From: S010-25 sp964441285
GTDB lineage: Bacteria; Pseudomonadota; Gammaproteobacteria; SZUA-229
Length of the DNA stretch: 64,000 nucleotides
Assembly: GCA_964441285.1 (NCBI GenBank)
Contig: CAYTUK010000010.1
Span: forward strand, 48,384 to 112,383
Direction: 5' to 3'
Part shown: piece after piece, positions 18,031 through 26,512 of the stretch
Position numbering within the stretch: position 1 is the first letter of the stretch
How the letters are laid out: the number at the start of each line of letters is the position of its first letter
Made by a program: the position numbers and the translations under genes
The notes under the pieces: model-generated
Told to the model about the DNA's origin: nothing
Databases searched by the model: none
The model's input: the letters and a program-made list of their open reading frames with translations, nothing else

Positions 18031-18045
18031 CAGTGATAGCGATTA

Positions 18046-18663
18046 TTAGCTCTCTAGTTGCAGATAACGTTGATAGTCTTCATATTCATCTATATCCCAA
18101 CAGGATTCCATTTCATAATAATCCAGCCCAAGCTGTTCAATTTTTTCACGGGTTTGTTGCATAACAAACCGACTACTCCATAAAATATTTTCAAACAACG
18201 CGGGATGATTTTGTTTGACACCAATTAACACATAGCCGCCATCTTCTGCAGGGGTAACAACGACCTCGGCCGACTGATGTAACCGAGTAATCGCCGCATC
18301 AATAACATCAATGCTCAGCGCAGGCGTATCCGTACCCATCACAATCACATACGGTTTTTTTTCAAGCGCCTGCTGAATACCCTTTGCCATACGCTGCCCC
18401 AAACTAGCGCCCGACTGAGAAACTAATGAAACATTGTATAAATTTTTGCATTGTTTAAAACAGCTGTGCGTAGTATCGGGAGCACACATTAACCGCCCAT
18501 CACATAATTGTGCCTGAGTAAGCAACGCCAGCCGTCGGTGAATAAGATCGTATTGAAGCTGGGTTGCAGCGTCGACACCAATAGCAGGGATTAATCGAGT
18601 ATTTACTTTTCCTGCAACCGGTGCTTTGGCAAATACCAACACCAAAGTATCGTCATATTTCAT
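18046..18663 (-). CDS. TIGR04282-type glycosyltransferase (DUF2064), arsenosugar cluster
   Basis: A 205-aa nucleotidyltransferase-like glycosyltransferase. Motifs: LVLVFAKAPVAGKVNTRL at the N-terminus, VIVMGTDTPALSIDVID (DxD-like) and VVTPAEDGGYVLIGVK. Members of this family are repeatedly encoded beside arsS and TIGR04283 glycosyltransferases and are assigned to arsenosugar assembly on that basis. Here it is the last gene of that set on the minus strand, 18 bp downstream of its partner. The exact donor and acceptor are unknown. Confidence 0.85.
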   Translation of the reverse strand: MKYDDTLVLVFAKAPVAGKVNTRLIPAIGVDAATQLQYDLIHRRLALLTQAQLCDGRLMCAPDTTHSCFKQCKNLYNVSLVSQSGASLGQRMAKGIQQALEKKPYVIVMGTDTPALSIDVIDAAITRLHQSAEVVVTPAEDGGYVLIGVKQNHPALFENILWSSRFVMQQTREKIEQLGLDYYEMESCWDIDEYEDYQRYLQLES

Positions 18664-18681
18664 GGCTGGAGTAGAGGCTTC

Positions 18682-19365
18682 TTAGTCGTACATTTTTTCC
18701 AGCGTCGATGCTGGCACACCAAAAAAATAGAGAACCCGGAGTTTCCACATTAACCAAATCGTGGCAACAACACCCTGTTTTTCCCAGCGACGGCTAGACG
18801 TATAAACCGTCTGGCGAAGGCAAACAGGTGAGGACATTTTTCTGAGTATTTTACAAATCGCAACATCTTCCATTAATGCAATCTCAGGGAAACCACCGAT
18901 AGCATGAAAGAGTGATGTTTCAATAAAAATAGCCTGATCACCCGTAGCAATTGAAGTAATACGCGAGCGTAAATTAATAAAAAACCCGATTATCCTGTAA
19001 ATTGTTTTTTTACCAGATAAGCAGACATCAAATCGTCCCCACAGATATCTCTTGTTTTTTCTAGCGGAAAAAATAGAGCTGATTATAGCCATACTCGTTT
19101 CTGGTAACCGGGTATCCGCATGTAAAAATATTAGCACCTTGCCGGATGCTATTTTAGCCCCTGCATTCATTTGCCGTGCACGGCCTTTTTCTGTACACAA
19201 CACCTGATCAGCCATCAAATGTGCAATGGCTAATGAGGCATCAAGACTACCGCCATCAATGACTATCAGCTCATGGCCTTGCTTTCTAAGCGGCTGTAAA
19301 TGCTCAAGTGTTTCAGCCAGATTTTCTGCTTCATTGAGAACAGGTAATATAATAGATAACTGCAT
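18682..19365 (-). CDS. TIGR04283-type GT2 glycosyltransferase, arsenosugar cluster
   Basis: A 227-aa family-2 glycosyltransferase. It opens with LSIILPVLNEAENLAETLEHL, followed by ELIVIDGGSLDAS and a VLIFLHADTRLP DxD motif, and later IGGFPEIALMEDV, which supplies the catalytic acidic residue. It lies between arsS (68 bp upstream) and the TIGR04282 gene (18 bp downstream) on the same strand, the usual trio for arsenosugar synthesis. It has no clear membrane anchor, so it is probably cytoplasmic. Confidence 0.87.
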   Translation of the reverse strand: MQLSIILPVLNEAENLAETLEHLQPLRKQGHELIVIDGGSLDASLAIAHLMADQVLCTEKGRARQMNAGAKIASGKVLIFLHADTRLPETSMAIISSIFSARKNKRYLWGRFDVCLSGKKTIYRIIGFFINLRSRITSIATGDQAIFIETSLFHAIGGFPEIALMEDVAICKILRKMSSPVCLRQTVYTSSRRWEKQGVVATIWLMWKLRVLYFFGVPASTLEKMYD

Positions 19366-19433
19366 TTTATCGGTAAAACTGTCAGGGCTTAAACTGGGGT
19401 ATTCCAGTTAGCAAGTATACGCCAATAAATTAA

Positions 19434-20396
19434 TTATTCTGCTGCCAGAGCGCCACCACAACTACTGCCCTGTCCTGCTGTACAACCATAACAATGATCC
19501 ATAATCACAATGTCCTTACCATCAAAATCCATTTCCAGCAAATCATTTAAATGTGTTTTTTCGGCGGCGAGACCTGCCGGTAATTGAAGCATCTGATTAA
19601 AGTCACAGTCATAGACATACCCCTGCCAGTCAACACTTAAAGTTGAACGACACATTACCGAGGAAATATTTGCAACTTGATGCGACTGCTTCAGTATCTG
19701 CATATACTCAGTAAATTGCCCTCTGGACAGCAGCGTGCTACCAAACCGTTTTATCGGCATATTCGCAATCGTGTATAAATGGTTAAAAGCAATCCCAAAA
19801 TGCTGCTGTAATACCCGCTTATAGTCCTGTTCCAGTGCATCCTGTGCGGGTGGCAAATTGATCCCCTGTGGGTTATAAACAAGGTTTAACTGTAATGTTT
19901 TTTCAATGCCGTACCCCTGTTTATTCAGGCGTTTTAAACCCTGGATACTTTTTTCATACACTCCTTTACCGCGTTGTGCATCCACATTTTTTTGCAGATA
20001 ACAGGGTAGTGATGCAACAATCTCTACTCGATTGTCGGCTAAAAATTTATCCAGGCCGGCATAGCCATCTTCCATTAAAATAGTCAGATTGCAACGATCA
20101 ATAACTCGAACCCCCATGCTACGCGCAGCACTAACCAGAAACCGGAAATCGGGGTTCATTTCTGGCGCACCTCCGGTTAGATCCAAGGTTTGAATTTTTC
20201 TATATTCAAGAAATTTTAATATTGACTGGATATTTTTACGCACCATCACTTCATTACGACGTGGACTGGCATCAACGTGACAATGTAAGCATTGCTGGTT
20301 ACAGAGGTAGCCAAGATTAACCTGTAAGGTATCCAGTGCCGTGCGTTTTATTAACGGGAAGTCGGTCTTGCGCAAAAATTCAATAGTATTCTTCAT
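19434..20396 (-). CDS. arsS: Arsenosugar biosynthesis radical SAM protein ArsS
   Basis: Radical SAM enzyme proposed to join the 5'-deoxyadenosyl group of SAM to methylated arsenic, giving the arsenosugar precursor. At 320 aa, the [4Fe-4S] motif CNQQCLHC sits in LQVNLGYLCNQQCLHCHVDA, followed by DLTGGAPEMN (SAM-binding GGAPE) and a C-terminal cysteine cluster, DHCYGCTAGQGSSCGG. Some family members use selenocysteine in the C-terminal region; here all those positions are ordinary Cys codons. No arsM arsenic methyltransferase is in the window, so the substrate must come from a gene elsewhere. Confidence 0.92.
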   Translation of the reverse strand: MKNTIEFLRKTDFPLIKRTALDTLQVNLGYLCNQQCLHCHVDASPRRNEVMVRKNIQSILKFLEYRKIQTLDLTGGAPEMNPDFRFLVSAARSMGVRVIDRCNLTILMEDGYAGLDKFLADNRVEIVASLPCYLQKNVDAQRGKGVYEKSIQGLKRLNKQGYGIEKTLQLNLVYNPQGINLPPAQDALEQDYKRVLQQHFGIAFNHLYTIANMPIKRFGSTLLSRGQFTEYMQILKQSHQVANISSVMCRSTLSVDWQGYVYDCDFNQMLQLPAGLAAEKTHLNDLLEMDFDGKDIVIMDHCYGCTAGQGSSCGGALAAE

Positions 20397-20569
20397 TTAC
20401 AACCATAAGGTGCGTTATAATCGACTTTAAAGGGTGTTATCAGTAACCATTGGACGGCACCAATTTGCTCTGGCCTTTGTTTTAGTCATAGACATCAGAT
20501 AGTCAGACTGGATAAAAAGAAAATTGTTCAAAGTTAACGCCTTATATTTCTACTTTAAGAAAATGCTAC

Positions 20570-20596
20570 AAAAAAGGCTGGGTAGAAACCAGCCTT
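20570..20596 (-). terminator. Rho-independent terminator after the SCP2 gene
   Basis: Eight-bp perfect stem AAGGCTGG/CCAGCCTT with a 7-base loop. Read on the minus strand it is followed by a run of T residues (TTTTTTG). It lies 26 bp past the stop of the SCP2 gene and upstream of arsS, so the two are probably separate transcription units. Confidence 0.8.
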
Positions 20597-20621
20597 AAAT
20601 TTGCATTACTGATGTATCGGC

Positions 20622-21020
20622 CTATAACACTTTACCCATTAATCCAAATGATTTAACAAATGCATTAGCAAGGCTGGGATCTTTTATCATCGTGGCGTAA
20701 TCACCTTTGGTAAAACGTAATTTACGTGAGGTGTAAGCGATACCCAGTTTCATCAGGCCTGGCGGTTTAACAATGAGCGATAACCAGTTATCTTCTGACG
20801 CACGAATATCCCAGCTAGCTTCATCAACAGAAGCTGCGTTAACTGAAGTAATCTTACCCAGCTGGATTTTCATTATAAAGGCAGGATCAGTGTCGTCGGG
20901 AAGGCCAAATGCCACTACAGCATTAAACCCAGCACGCTCTAATGTTTCGGTAATCTCCCTGTCAGCATTCCATGCGTTCATGTACGCATCTGCCCATTCT
21001 TTAGAGAATAATTCTGCCAT
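20622..21020 (-). CDS. SCP2 sterol-transfer domain protein
   Basis: A 132-aa single-domain protein. Features typical of bacterial SCP2-like proteins are an amphipathic N-terminal helix, a beta segment FIMKIQLGKITSV, the WDIRASEDNWLSLI motif, PPGLMKLGIAYTSRKLRFTKGD and a C-terminal hydrophobic helix ending FGLMGKVL. It probably binds a lipid or hydrophobic ligand in the cytoplasm. It has no signal peptide. It lies upstream of arsS on the same strand but is separated from it by a terminator, so a link with arsenic metabolism is not supported. Function unknown. Confidence 0.75.
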   Translation of the reverse strand: MAELFSKEWADAYMNAWNADREITETLERAGFNAVVAFGLPDDTDPAFIMKIQLGKITSVNAASVDEASWDIRASEDNWLSLIVKPPGLMKLGIAYTSRKLRFTKGDYATMIKDPSLANAFVKSFGLMGKVL

Positions 21021-21438
21021 TCAAAGTAGCCCCTTGTGTCGCCTTTTTATCGAATCGAATGTAAATCGCAAATACAAACCACAAATATAAAAAAAATTGT
21101 TAGTCTGTCGCAATAGCCAGTATGTTATTAAATAACAAAAACTTGTAGGAGTTTCTATGAAAAATCGATTATTGTCAAAATATTTACGGGTAAAATGGCG
21201 AGGTACAACATAAAAACACTCACACATCTTGGCCGATTACTCTATAATATAATATATAATTCAGTATGTTATATAAAATAAATAGCTATTCCCCAGGCAC
21301 AGATGAAAAGTGATGTAATTTTTTATAACATTTACCCTATACCTCAAAAGACGCGTTTATTGCGTAAAATCACGACAATGTCTCCTGCGAGCTGTAAACT
21401 ACTGAGGTCTAATTATTTACTCATTAAGAGAGTCCATC
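21021..21438. other. 418-bp AT-rich intergenic region between divergent genes
   Basis: It holds the promoters for the SCP2 gene (minus) and the ybeL-like gene (plus). No credible coding sequence is present. The stretch 21238-21285 is almost pure A/T with repeated TATAAT-like hexamers. A GAGAG ribosome-site-like sequence precedes the plus-strand ATG at 21439. Confidence 0.5.
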
Positions 21439-21978
21439 ATGCACGAACATCCAATTCAGAACTCACTTGAAACCGTCAGTAAGAATTATACAACACTGCT
21501 AAAAAAAGCCATTGACGAGGTCAATAAGTTTAAGCGAGAAACTGGACCAGCACTGCATAAAGCCATTGATCTAGTCAGCACTGAACTGGTCGACGCAGAA
21601 GAGTTAACTGTTGACGAAGCACAGCAGCTTGCGAGCAGTTTAAAAAGAGATTTAATTGCAACCGCCCAACACTTAAAAGACAATGCTACAGACCTGAAAA
21701 GCTGGCTGGACTTTGATATTACAATGATTGAAAAGACACTGCTAAGCGCGTTCCTCGATGCAGCAGATAAAACCACGGTCGAACTTTCACAACTGCAGGC
21801 CGAGGCCATGTTGGCGGAGTACAAAACCGGGGAAATTATTGGCATATCAACCCTGCAATGTGATAACTGTGGCGAACGTTTACACTTCTATAAACCAGGG
21901 AATATCCCACCCTGCACAAAGTGTCAGCACAACCATTTTCACCGTTTTACCCCTGCTGTGAAACCAGATAAGACTTAA
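21439..21978 (+). CDS. YbeL-like zinc-ribbon protein (DUF1451)
   Basis: A 179-aa protein with two parts. The N-terminal three-quarters is strongly helical and charged (about 1-135), with coiled-coil-like character. The C-terminus is a zinc ribbon with two CxxC pairs, LQCDNCGERL and PPCTKCQ. This layout matches the DUF1451 family represented by E. coli YbeL, whose function is not established. It is monocistronic; a family-1 palindromic element follows and a convergent kinase gene lies beyond. Confidence 0.75.
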   Translation: MHEHPIQNSLETVSKNYTTLLKKAIDEVNKFKRETGPALHKAIDLVSTELVDAEELTVDEAQQLASSLKRDLIATAQHLKDNATDLKSWLDFDITMIEKTLLSAFLDAADKTTVELSQLQAEAMLAEYKTGEIIGISTLQCDNCGERLHFYKPGNIPPCTKCQHNHFHRFTPAVKPDKT

Positions 21979-21993
21979 TTAATGCCAGTCAGT

Positions 21994-22107
21994 TACTAAC
22001 AGGGTGGATGCAACGGATACTTAATGCTGTCAATACATCCATGTCGGCTCGCCACCGCATCCTTGCGGCTGACGATCTTAAACCATCAGTATCCATTCCA
22101 GTAATAA
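21994..22107 (+). repeat. Family-1 palindromic element, copy E (core inverted)
   Basis: The ends are family-1 (TTACTAACAG at the left, CCAGTAATAA at the right), but the central segment reads in the opposite sense to copies A, B, C and F. CAATACATCC and the GTCGGCTCGCCACCGCATCC part come first, and GCGGCTGACGATCTT, the complement of the usual AAGACCGTCAGCCGC, comes second. The arms are still partly complementary (GGATACTTAATG facing CATCAGTATCC). It lies between two convergent genes. Confidence 0.75.
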
Positions 22108-22133
22108 AGGGACTATAAACTCTAGCTGCGATT

Positions 22134-24050
22134 CTACAACCAGCGACGTATTACACTTTCGAGTTCATCCAACTTAACAGGTTTAGCAAGATAATCATCC
22201 ATGCCCGCATCCAGACAGCACTTTTTATCTCCTTCCATAACATTTGCCGTCATTGCGATTATAGGTAACGATAGCTGGGTTGATGACCGAACCCCCTGGG
22301 CTCGCAACTGATGGGTGGCTTCAAAACCATCCATTTCTGGCATCTGGCAATCCATTAACACCAGATCAAACGAGTCAGTTTCGAAGCATTTTAATGCCGC
22401 TTTACCATTATTTGCCAGTGTGGTCGTTAACCCTATCTTCTCCAGCATTTTTGATGCAACCAGCTGATTTACCAGGTTATCTTCAACCAGCAGAACTTTA
22501 CCGGAAAGCGGCTCAACAGTTACAGCTTTCACCATAAATGGCCTTGTTTTTTTGCTTAAATGAGAAATTTCGAGCGGGACAATAAACCAGAAATTTGAAC
22601 CTTCGCCGGCAGTACTTTCCAGCCCAAGCTCGCCATTCATCATATTAACAAGCTGGCTAACAATGGCCAGGCCAAGCCCAGTACCACCATATTTTCGTGT
22701 TGTCGAACCATCGGCCTGAGTAAAAGCTTTAAACAAATCAGCTTGAACATCAACAGGGATACCAATGCCGGTATCTTTGACCTCAATTTTTAGATCAATA
22801 CGGGTTTCGCTTCGCGTCAGGCTGCTAACTTCAATATTTATCTGCCCCTGTTGGGTGAACTTGAGTGCATTGGAAACAAGATTAAGCAGTATCTGTCGTA
22901 ATCGAGTTGGATCACCACGCAATATTTTCGGGATGTCTTGAGCAAAATTATAGCGAAGTAAAACACCTTTCTGCTCAGCTTTCAGGGCGTGTAATGTCAC
23001 CAGATCATGAATGATTTCGTGAATATCGAACGGAATTATTTCAAAATTTAACTTACCTGCCTCGATTTTAGACAAATCCAGAATATCATTCAAAATAGCC
23101 AGCAATGCTTCCGCTGATTTATTCGCTATCTGGACATATTCAAGCTGAGCAAGATTTAACTCACTTTCTTCGAGTAGCTGTAGTGTCCCGATAACGCCAT
23201 TCATGGGTGTGCGAATTTCATGACTCATATTTGCCAGAAATTCACCTTTAGCCCGGCTCATTTTCTCGGCCTTATCTTTTGCCCGTTGCAACTCTTTCTC
23301 TATCCGCTTTCCATGCCAGATTTCCTCTTTAAGATTGGTATTCAACACTTCCTGATTTTGGCTCGCTTTAGTTAAATCATTAATTAATTCTTCATTACGA
23401 TAGGATAATTTAAGCTCTGCATTGGACAGTTTATGCATTCGGTATGCTGCCATAATCATCACTCCGAGAAAAAATCCCGTCATGGCCGACAAGGCATAAT
23501 AAATGTCATCACCCACATAGAATAAGCGCATCATCAAAGGTACAAGGACAAGTCCGACAAAACCATAATAGACCCATGCAACCGAAGCGTAGGTTACACC
23601 GTTAGCTGATACGCCGACTAATAAAAAGGCAAATACAATCTGGTTGATTTCGTTATGGGGAAACATTAAAGTTGATGCCACACCCCAGCCAGCGCCGGTT
23701 AATAAAACCGCCACCAAATACCACCGGCGGATCACATCGCTATCAATACTAAGAATATTCCCCGCTTCGTATAACCTGTAATGATGCACCACTGCTCGGT
23801 ATAAGAATAGCAGTGCCATCACTCCCAGCCACACGCTGAGTACGGTACGCGGCAAACTATTCCATAATAAACCCACCCAGATAAACGCCATAGAAATACC
23901 AGCCATATTACTAATACTGGAACCTTCAATTAAACGCGTGGTTTGTGTCTGTAAAATGCGATCATCAAGACCGGCATTGGCGGCTTTAGGCGGCAGCACG
24001 GTACGTAAAGCAAGATCAGGGAATTTAACAATCATAGTGGCGGATAACAT
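22134..24050 (-). CDS. Membrane-bound hybrid sensor histidine kinase
   Basis: A 638-aa kinase. Residues about 45-205 contain six or seven hydrophobic spans without a large periplasmic domain, so the sensor is the membrane region itself. A coiled coil (about 210-265) leads to the HisKA box FLANMSHEIRTPMNGV (His about 276), the ATPase motifs (N-box LVSNALKF, DTGIGIP, GGTGLGLAI) and a C-terminal receiver with LMDCQMPEMDG. No Hpt domain is visible, so phosphotransfer needs a separate Hpt protein. The nearest neighbour is trxC, and no cognate regulator is adjacent. An ATG five codons in is an alternative start. Confidence 0.9.
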   Translation of the reverse strand: MLSATMIVKFPDLALRTVLPPKAANAGLDDRILQTQTTRLIEGSSISNMAGISMAFIWVGLLWNSLPRTVLSVWLGVMALLFLYRAVVHHYRLYEAGNILSIDSDVIRRWYLVAVLLTGAGWGVASTLMFPHNEINQIVFAFLLVGVSANGVTYASVAWVYYGFVGLVLVPLMMRLFYVGDDIYYALSAMTGFFLGVMIMAAYRMHKLSNAELKLSYRNEELINDLTKASQNQEVLNTNLKEEIWHGKRIEKELQRAKDKAEKMSRAKGEFLANMSHEIRTPMNGVIGTLQLLEESELNLAQLEYVQIANKSAEALLAILNDILDLSKIEAGKLNFEIIPFDIHEIIHDLVTLHALKAEQKGVLLRYNFAQDIPKILRGDPTRLRQILLNLVSNALKFTQQGQINIEVSSLTRSETRIDLKIEVKDTGIGIPVDVQADLFKAFTQADGSTTRKYGGTGLGLAIVSQLVNMMNGELGLESTAGEGSNFWFIVPLEISHLSKKTRPFMVKAVTVEPLSGKVLLVEDNLVNQLVASKMLEKIGLTTTLANNGKAALKCFETDSFDLVLMDCQMPEMDGFEATHQLRAQGVRSSTQLSLPIIAMTANVMEGDKKCCLDAGMDDYLAKPVKLDELESVIRRWL

Positions 24051-24145
24051 AACAGAGACAGACTACAAAAATAGACCATTATCCACTGAAAAACCAGAGA
24101 TTCCCAAGTTTAGCGGGGCGGGGATATTCCTCTACGTAATCAAGT

Positions 24146-24166
24146 ATCAGGCATCAGGCATCAGGT
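24146..24166. repeat. 7-bp tandem repeat (three units) at the trxC stop
   Basis: Units ATCAGGC, ATCAGGC and ATCAGGT lie at 24146-24152, 24153-24159 and 24160-24166. The trxC stop codon (24163-24161) lies inside the third unit. Confidence 0.8.
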
Positions 24167-24595
24167 ATTAGCCTTCACCCAACGAATAATATCAGCTGCC
24201 TGCATCGCTCCAGACTGACGTGTCAATTCACGACCATTCTTGAAAATGACCATTGTAGGAATACTGCGAATATTCAAATTTGCGCCGATAGACTGTTCAT
24301 CTTCGGTATTTAATTTAGCCAGGCGTACCTGAGGTTCAAGTTGCGCAGCAGCCTGTTGAAAAGCGGGTGCCATCATTTTACAGGGACCACACCAGGGTGC
24401 CCAGAAATCAACCACCACAGGAATATCATTGCGCTTAATATGTTGCTGAAAATTTGCTGATGTCAATGTAACGGGATGCTGATCAAATAAAACTTTATGG
24501 CATTCACCACATTTTGCCTCTGCACCTGACCGATTAGATGGAATCCGATTTATGGCACTGCATGCTGGACAAACTATGTGCATTAATTCACTCAT
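24161..24595 (-). CDS. trxC: Thioredoxin 2 (TrxC)
   Basis: Cytoplasmic disulfide reductase. The 144-aa protein has the TrxC-specific N-terminal zinc domain with two cysteine pairs (CPACSAIN and CGECHK), then a thioredoxin fold with the active site FWAPWCGPCKMMAP and the cis-proline segment IRSIPTMVIF. The zinc domain separates it from TrxA. TrxC is often part of oxidative-stress defence. It is a single gene downstream of tRNA-Ser on the same strand, separated from it by a terminator. Confidence 0.95.
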   Translation of the reverse strand: MSELMHIVCPACSAINRIPSNRSGAEAKCGECHKVLFDQHPVTLTSANFQQHIKRNDIPVVVDFWAPWCGPCKMMAPAFQQAAAQLEPQVRLAKLNTEDEQSIGANLNIRSIPTMVIFKNGRELTRQSGAMQAADIIRWVKANT

Positions 24596-24696
24596 TTATT
24601 TTTACCCTCAATTATCAATACGCTGACAAAACTATCCGAATAGAACTACAGTGGGGTGAAAACTGAATTTTTAAACGGTTTCTTTCTGCCAGACAC

Positions 24697-24727
24697 AAAA
24701 AAAGCCCCATTTTTAAGGGCTTTTTTT
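24697..24727 (-). terminator. Terminator of the tRNA-Ser transcript
   Basis: AAAAAAAGCCCC and GGGCTTTTTTT form a GC stem flanked by A/T runs. It starts six bases past the tRNA 3' end on the minus strand and is followed by seven T residues. The A/T symmetry would let it work from the plus strand too, but no gene approaches from that side. Confidence 0.88.
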
Positions 24728-24732
24728 GGGTT

Positions 24733-24822
24733 TGGCGGAAGAGGTGGGATTTGAACCCACGATGGGCGTAAACCCATGCCAGTTTTCAAGACTGGTGCTT
24801 TCAACCGCTCAGCCACCCTTCC
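24733..24822 (-). tRNA. tRNA-Ser (anticodon UGA)
   Basis: A class II tRNA of 90 nt including an encoded CCA. The minus strand begins GGAAGGG and ends CTTCCG-CCA. The acceptor stem pairs, the D-arm region GGCTGAGCGGTTGAAAGC fits serine tRNAs, and the anticodon stem-loop CCAGTCTTGAAAACTGG contains TGA. A long variable arm (GCATGGGTTTACGCCCATC) and a T-arm GTGGGTTCAAATCCCAC follow. It is predicted to read UCN serine codons. Confidence 0.97.
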
Positions 24823-24874
24823 TAATTTACTTTACGTTAATGAAATGTGTAACGAAACCATCGCCAGGACGATT

Positions 24875-24905
24875 ATATACGCACTCTTTTCAAGAGTGCG
24901 TATAT
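24875..24905. promoter_or_regulatory. Perfect 14-bp inverted repeat upstream of tRNA-Ser
   Basis: Arms ATATACGCACTCTT and AAGAGTGCGTATAT are exactly complementary around a TTC centre. The dyad lies about 53 bp upstream of the tRNA-Ser 5' end and 213 bp upstream of the sigma-54 activator gene. There is no T-run, so it is not a terminator. It could be an operator or a cruciform-forming repeat. Confidence 0.65.
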
Positions 24906-25117
24906 TACGTGAAAGTGACAGGGATTCAATCTCTGTGCACACGATTTTTAAATTTATTTAAAAATTAACGCAAAAAGCTTCCATTACAATACTTCAGAAA
25001 AACGCCTTAACAGCGTTAGTAGCGGCAACTAAAATAGATAAGCTATTGATTTAATTTATACCTGGTTTTATACTTTTGTTGCCACTTCATGTCAAATTGA
25101 CAGCTTAAGGAGTCTTT

Positions 25118-26512
25118 ATGTCATACAACAACCCCGTCCCTATCAACTTGCAGAGTATTATTGATACAACCGAGAACGGTTTTGTTATTATCGACGAAAG
25201 CTATCGTATCATTGTAGCAAACCAGACCTACTGCAAAGCCTATGGTGTTGAAAAAAATGAAATTGTAGGCCATAAATGTTATCAGATATCCCATCATTCA
25301 GATATCCCATGCCACCTCAATGGTGAGGACTGCCCGCATAAAGCGGTGTTTGCGACTAAACAGACGCATCAGGTGCTACACATTCATTATAATCACAACC
25401 ACGAAGAAGAACGTGTTCGCATCAAAGGCTCACCCGTTTATGGCACAGATGGGCAACTGTTTCTCGGCGAGACAATATTTCCAATCACTCGATCAGATGA
25501 CCTGGACTGCGACCAGCAACGTATGCTTGGCACATCCCCTGCCTTTCTTGCCTGCATTGAAGGGATGTCTGGTGCGGCAAATTCCGCAGCTCCACTTTTA
25601 TTAAACGGTGAAAGTGGGGTTGGTAAAGAGCTGGCAGCACAATTCATCCATAACAACTCAACCCGTAAAGCACACCCTTTTGTTTCCATCGACTGCGCCG
25701 CTATAGCAGAAGGCATCTTTGAAAGTGAATTGTTTGGTCACGAGCGCGGAGCCTTCACCGGCTGCATTGGTAAAAAGTATGGCTTAATCGAATCTGCCGA
25801 ACATGGCACCCTGTTTCTAGATGAGATTGGTGATATACCACTGGCATTACAGGGCAAACTGTTACGCGTAGTGGAAACAGGCCATTATCGTCGTTTAGGT
25901 AGCTGTGAAGATATTCATGTGGACGTTCGTATCATTTGTGCGACACATAATAATTTGAGGAAAATGGTTGAACAGGGGGCTTTTCGTGCAGACCTTTATT
26001 ACCGCATTACCGGCATCTCTATCACTATCCCGCCTTTAAGGGAACGTAAATCAGATATAGCCCCACTGGTCAAAGCCATTCTAAGCAAGAGCCGTACTAT
26101 TAACGGCAGTGCCGCTCGTATCTGCGATGACGCACTGGAAAATTTACAGAATTACGATTATCCGGGGAATATCCGCGAACTTAAAAATATTCTCCAAAAA
26201 GCGGTTTCACTGGCAAATAACGGCATCATTAGCAACGAAATGTTAGCGCTCAATTCACTCACCAATATATGCCTTAACCCACTGGCAGATAAAAGCAACA
26301 ATGTGCACAATATGCGGACGCAAACACCCGTAACAAATTGTTCATTAACCGCTGTTGAAGCCACGCATATTGAATTATTGCTGCATCAATATAATGGTCA
26401 TCGTGCCAAAGTGGCGAAAGAATTACATATCAGTGAACGCACACTCTACCGTAAGCTAAAGCAATACAACCTTCAAAGCGTGGGTAAGGACAGTCCACTA
26501 TCTTTGATCTAG
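25118..26512 (+). CDS. PAS-domain sigma-54-dependent transcriptional activator
   Basis: A bacterial enhancer-binding protein of 464 aa, with a strong AAGGAG ribosome site upstream of the ATG. The PAS domain (about 10-125) carries a Cys/His-rich segment: KCYQISHHSDIPCH, then CPHKAVF and HIHYNHNH, which suggests metal, Fe-S or redox sensing. The AAA+ domain (about 140-370) has Walker A GESGVGKE, Walker B LFLDEIGDIP and an R-finger region. The sigma-54 contact loop reads GAFTGC instead of GAFTGA. A Fis-type HTH ends the protein (KVAKELHISERTLYRKLKQY). There is no receiver domain, so signal input is through the PAS. It converges on the next kinase gene; target genes are unknown. Confidence 0.9.
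   Translation: MSYNNPVPINLQSIIDTTENGFVIIDESYRIIVANQTYCKAYGVEKNEIVGHKCYQISHHSDIPCHLNGEDCPHKAVFATKQTHQVLHIHYNHNHEEERVRIKGSPVYGTDGQLFLGETIFPITRSDDLDCDQQRMLGTSPAFLACIEGMSGAANSAAPLLLNGESGVGKELAAQFIHNNSTRKAHPFVSIDCAAIAEGIFESELFGHERGAFTGCIGKKYGLIESAEHGTLFLDEIGDIPLALQGKLLRVVETGHYRRLGSCEDIHVDVRIICATHNNLRKMVEQGAFRADLYYRITGISITIPPLRERKSDIAPLVKAILSKSRTINGSAARICDDALENLQNYDYPGNIRELKNILQKAVSLANNGIISNEMLALNSLTNICLNPLADKSNNVHNMRTQTPVTNCSLTAVEATHIELLLHQYNGHRAKVAKELHISERTLYRKLKQYNLQSVGKDSPLSLI

Noticed and set aside
18024..18040. CACTAACAGTGATAG at the nhaD stop as an element remnant
   Set aside because: The match is nine bases of the left end and overlaps coding sequence; chance is sufficient.
24943..24964. 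AT-rich inverted repeat ATTTTTAAA/TTTAAAAAT
   Set aside because: Low-complexity A/T sequence makes such pairing expected by chance.
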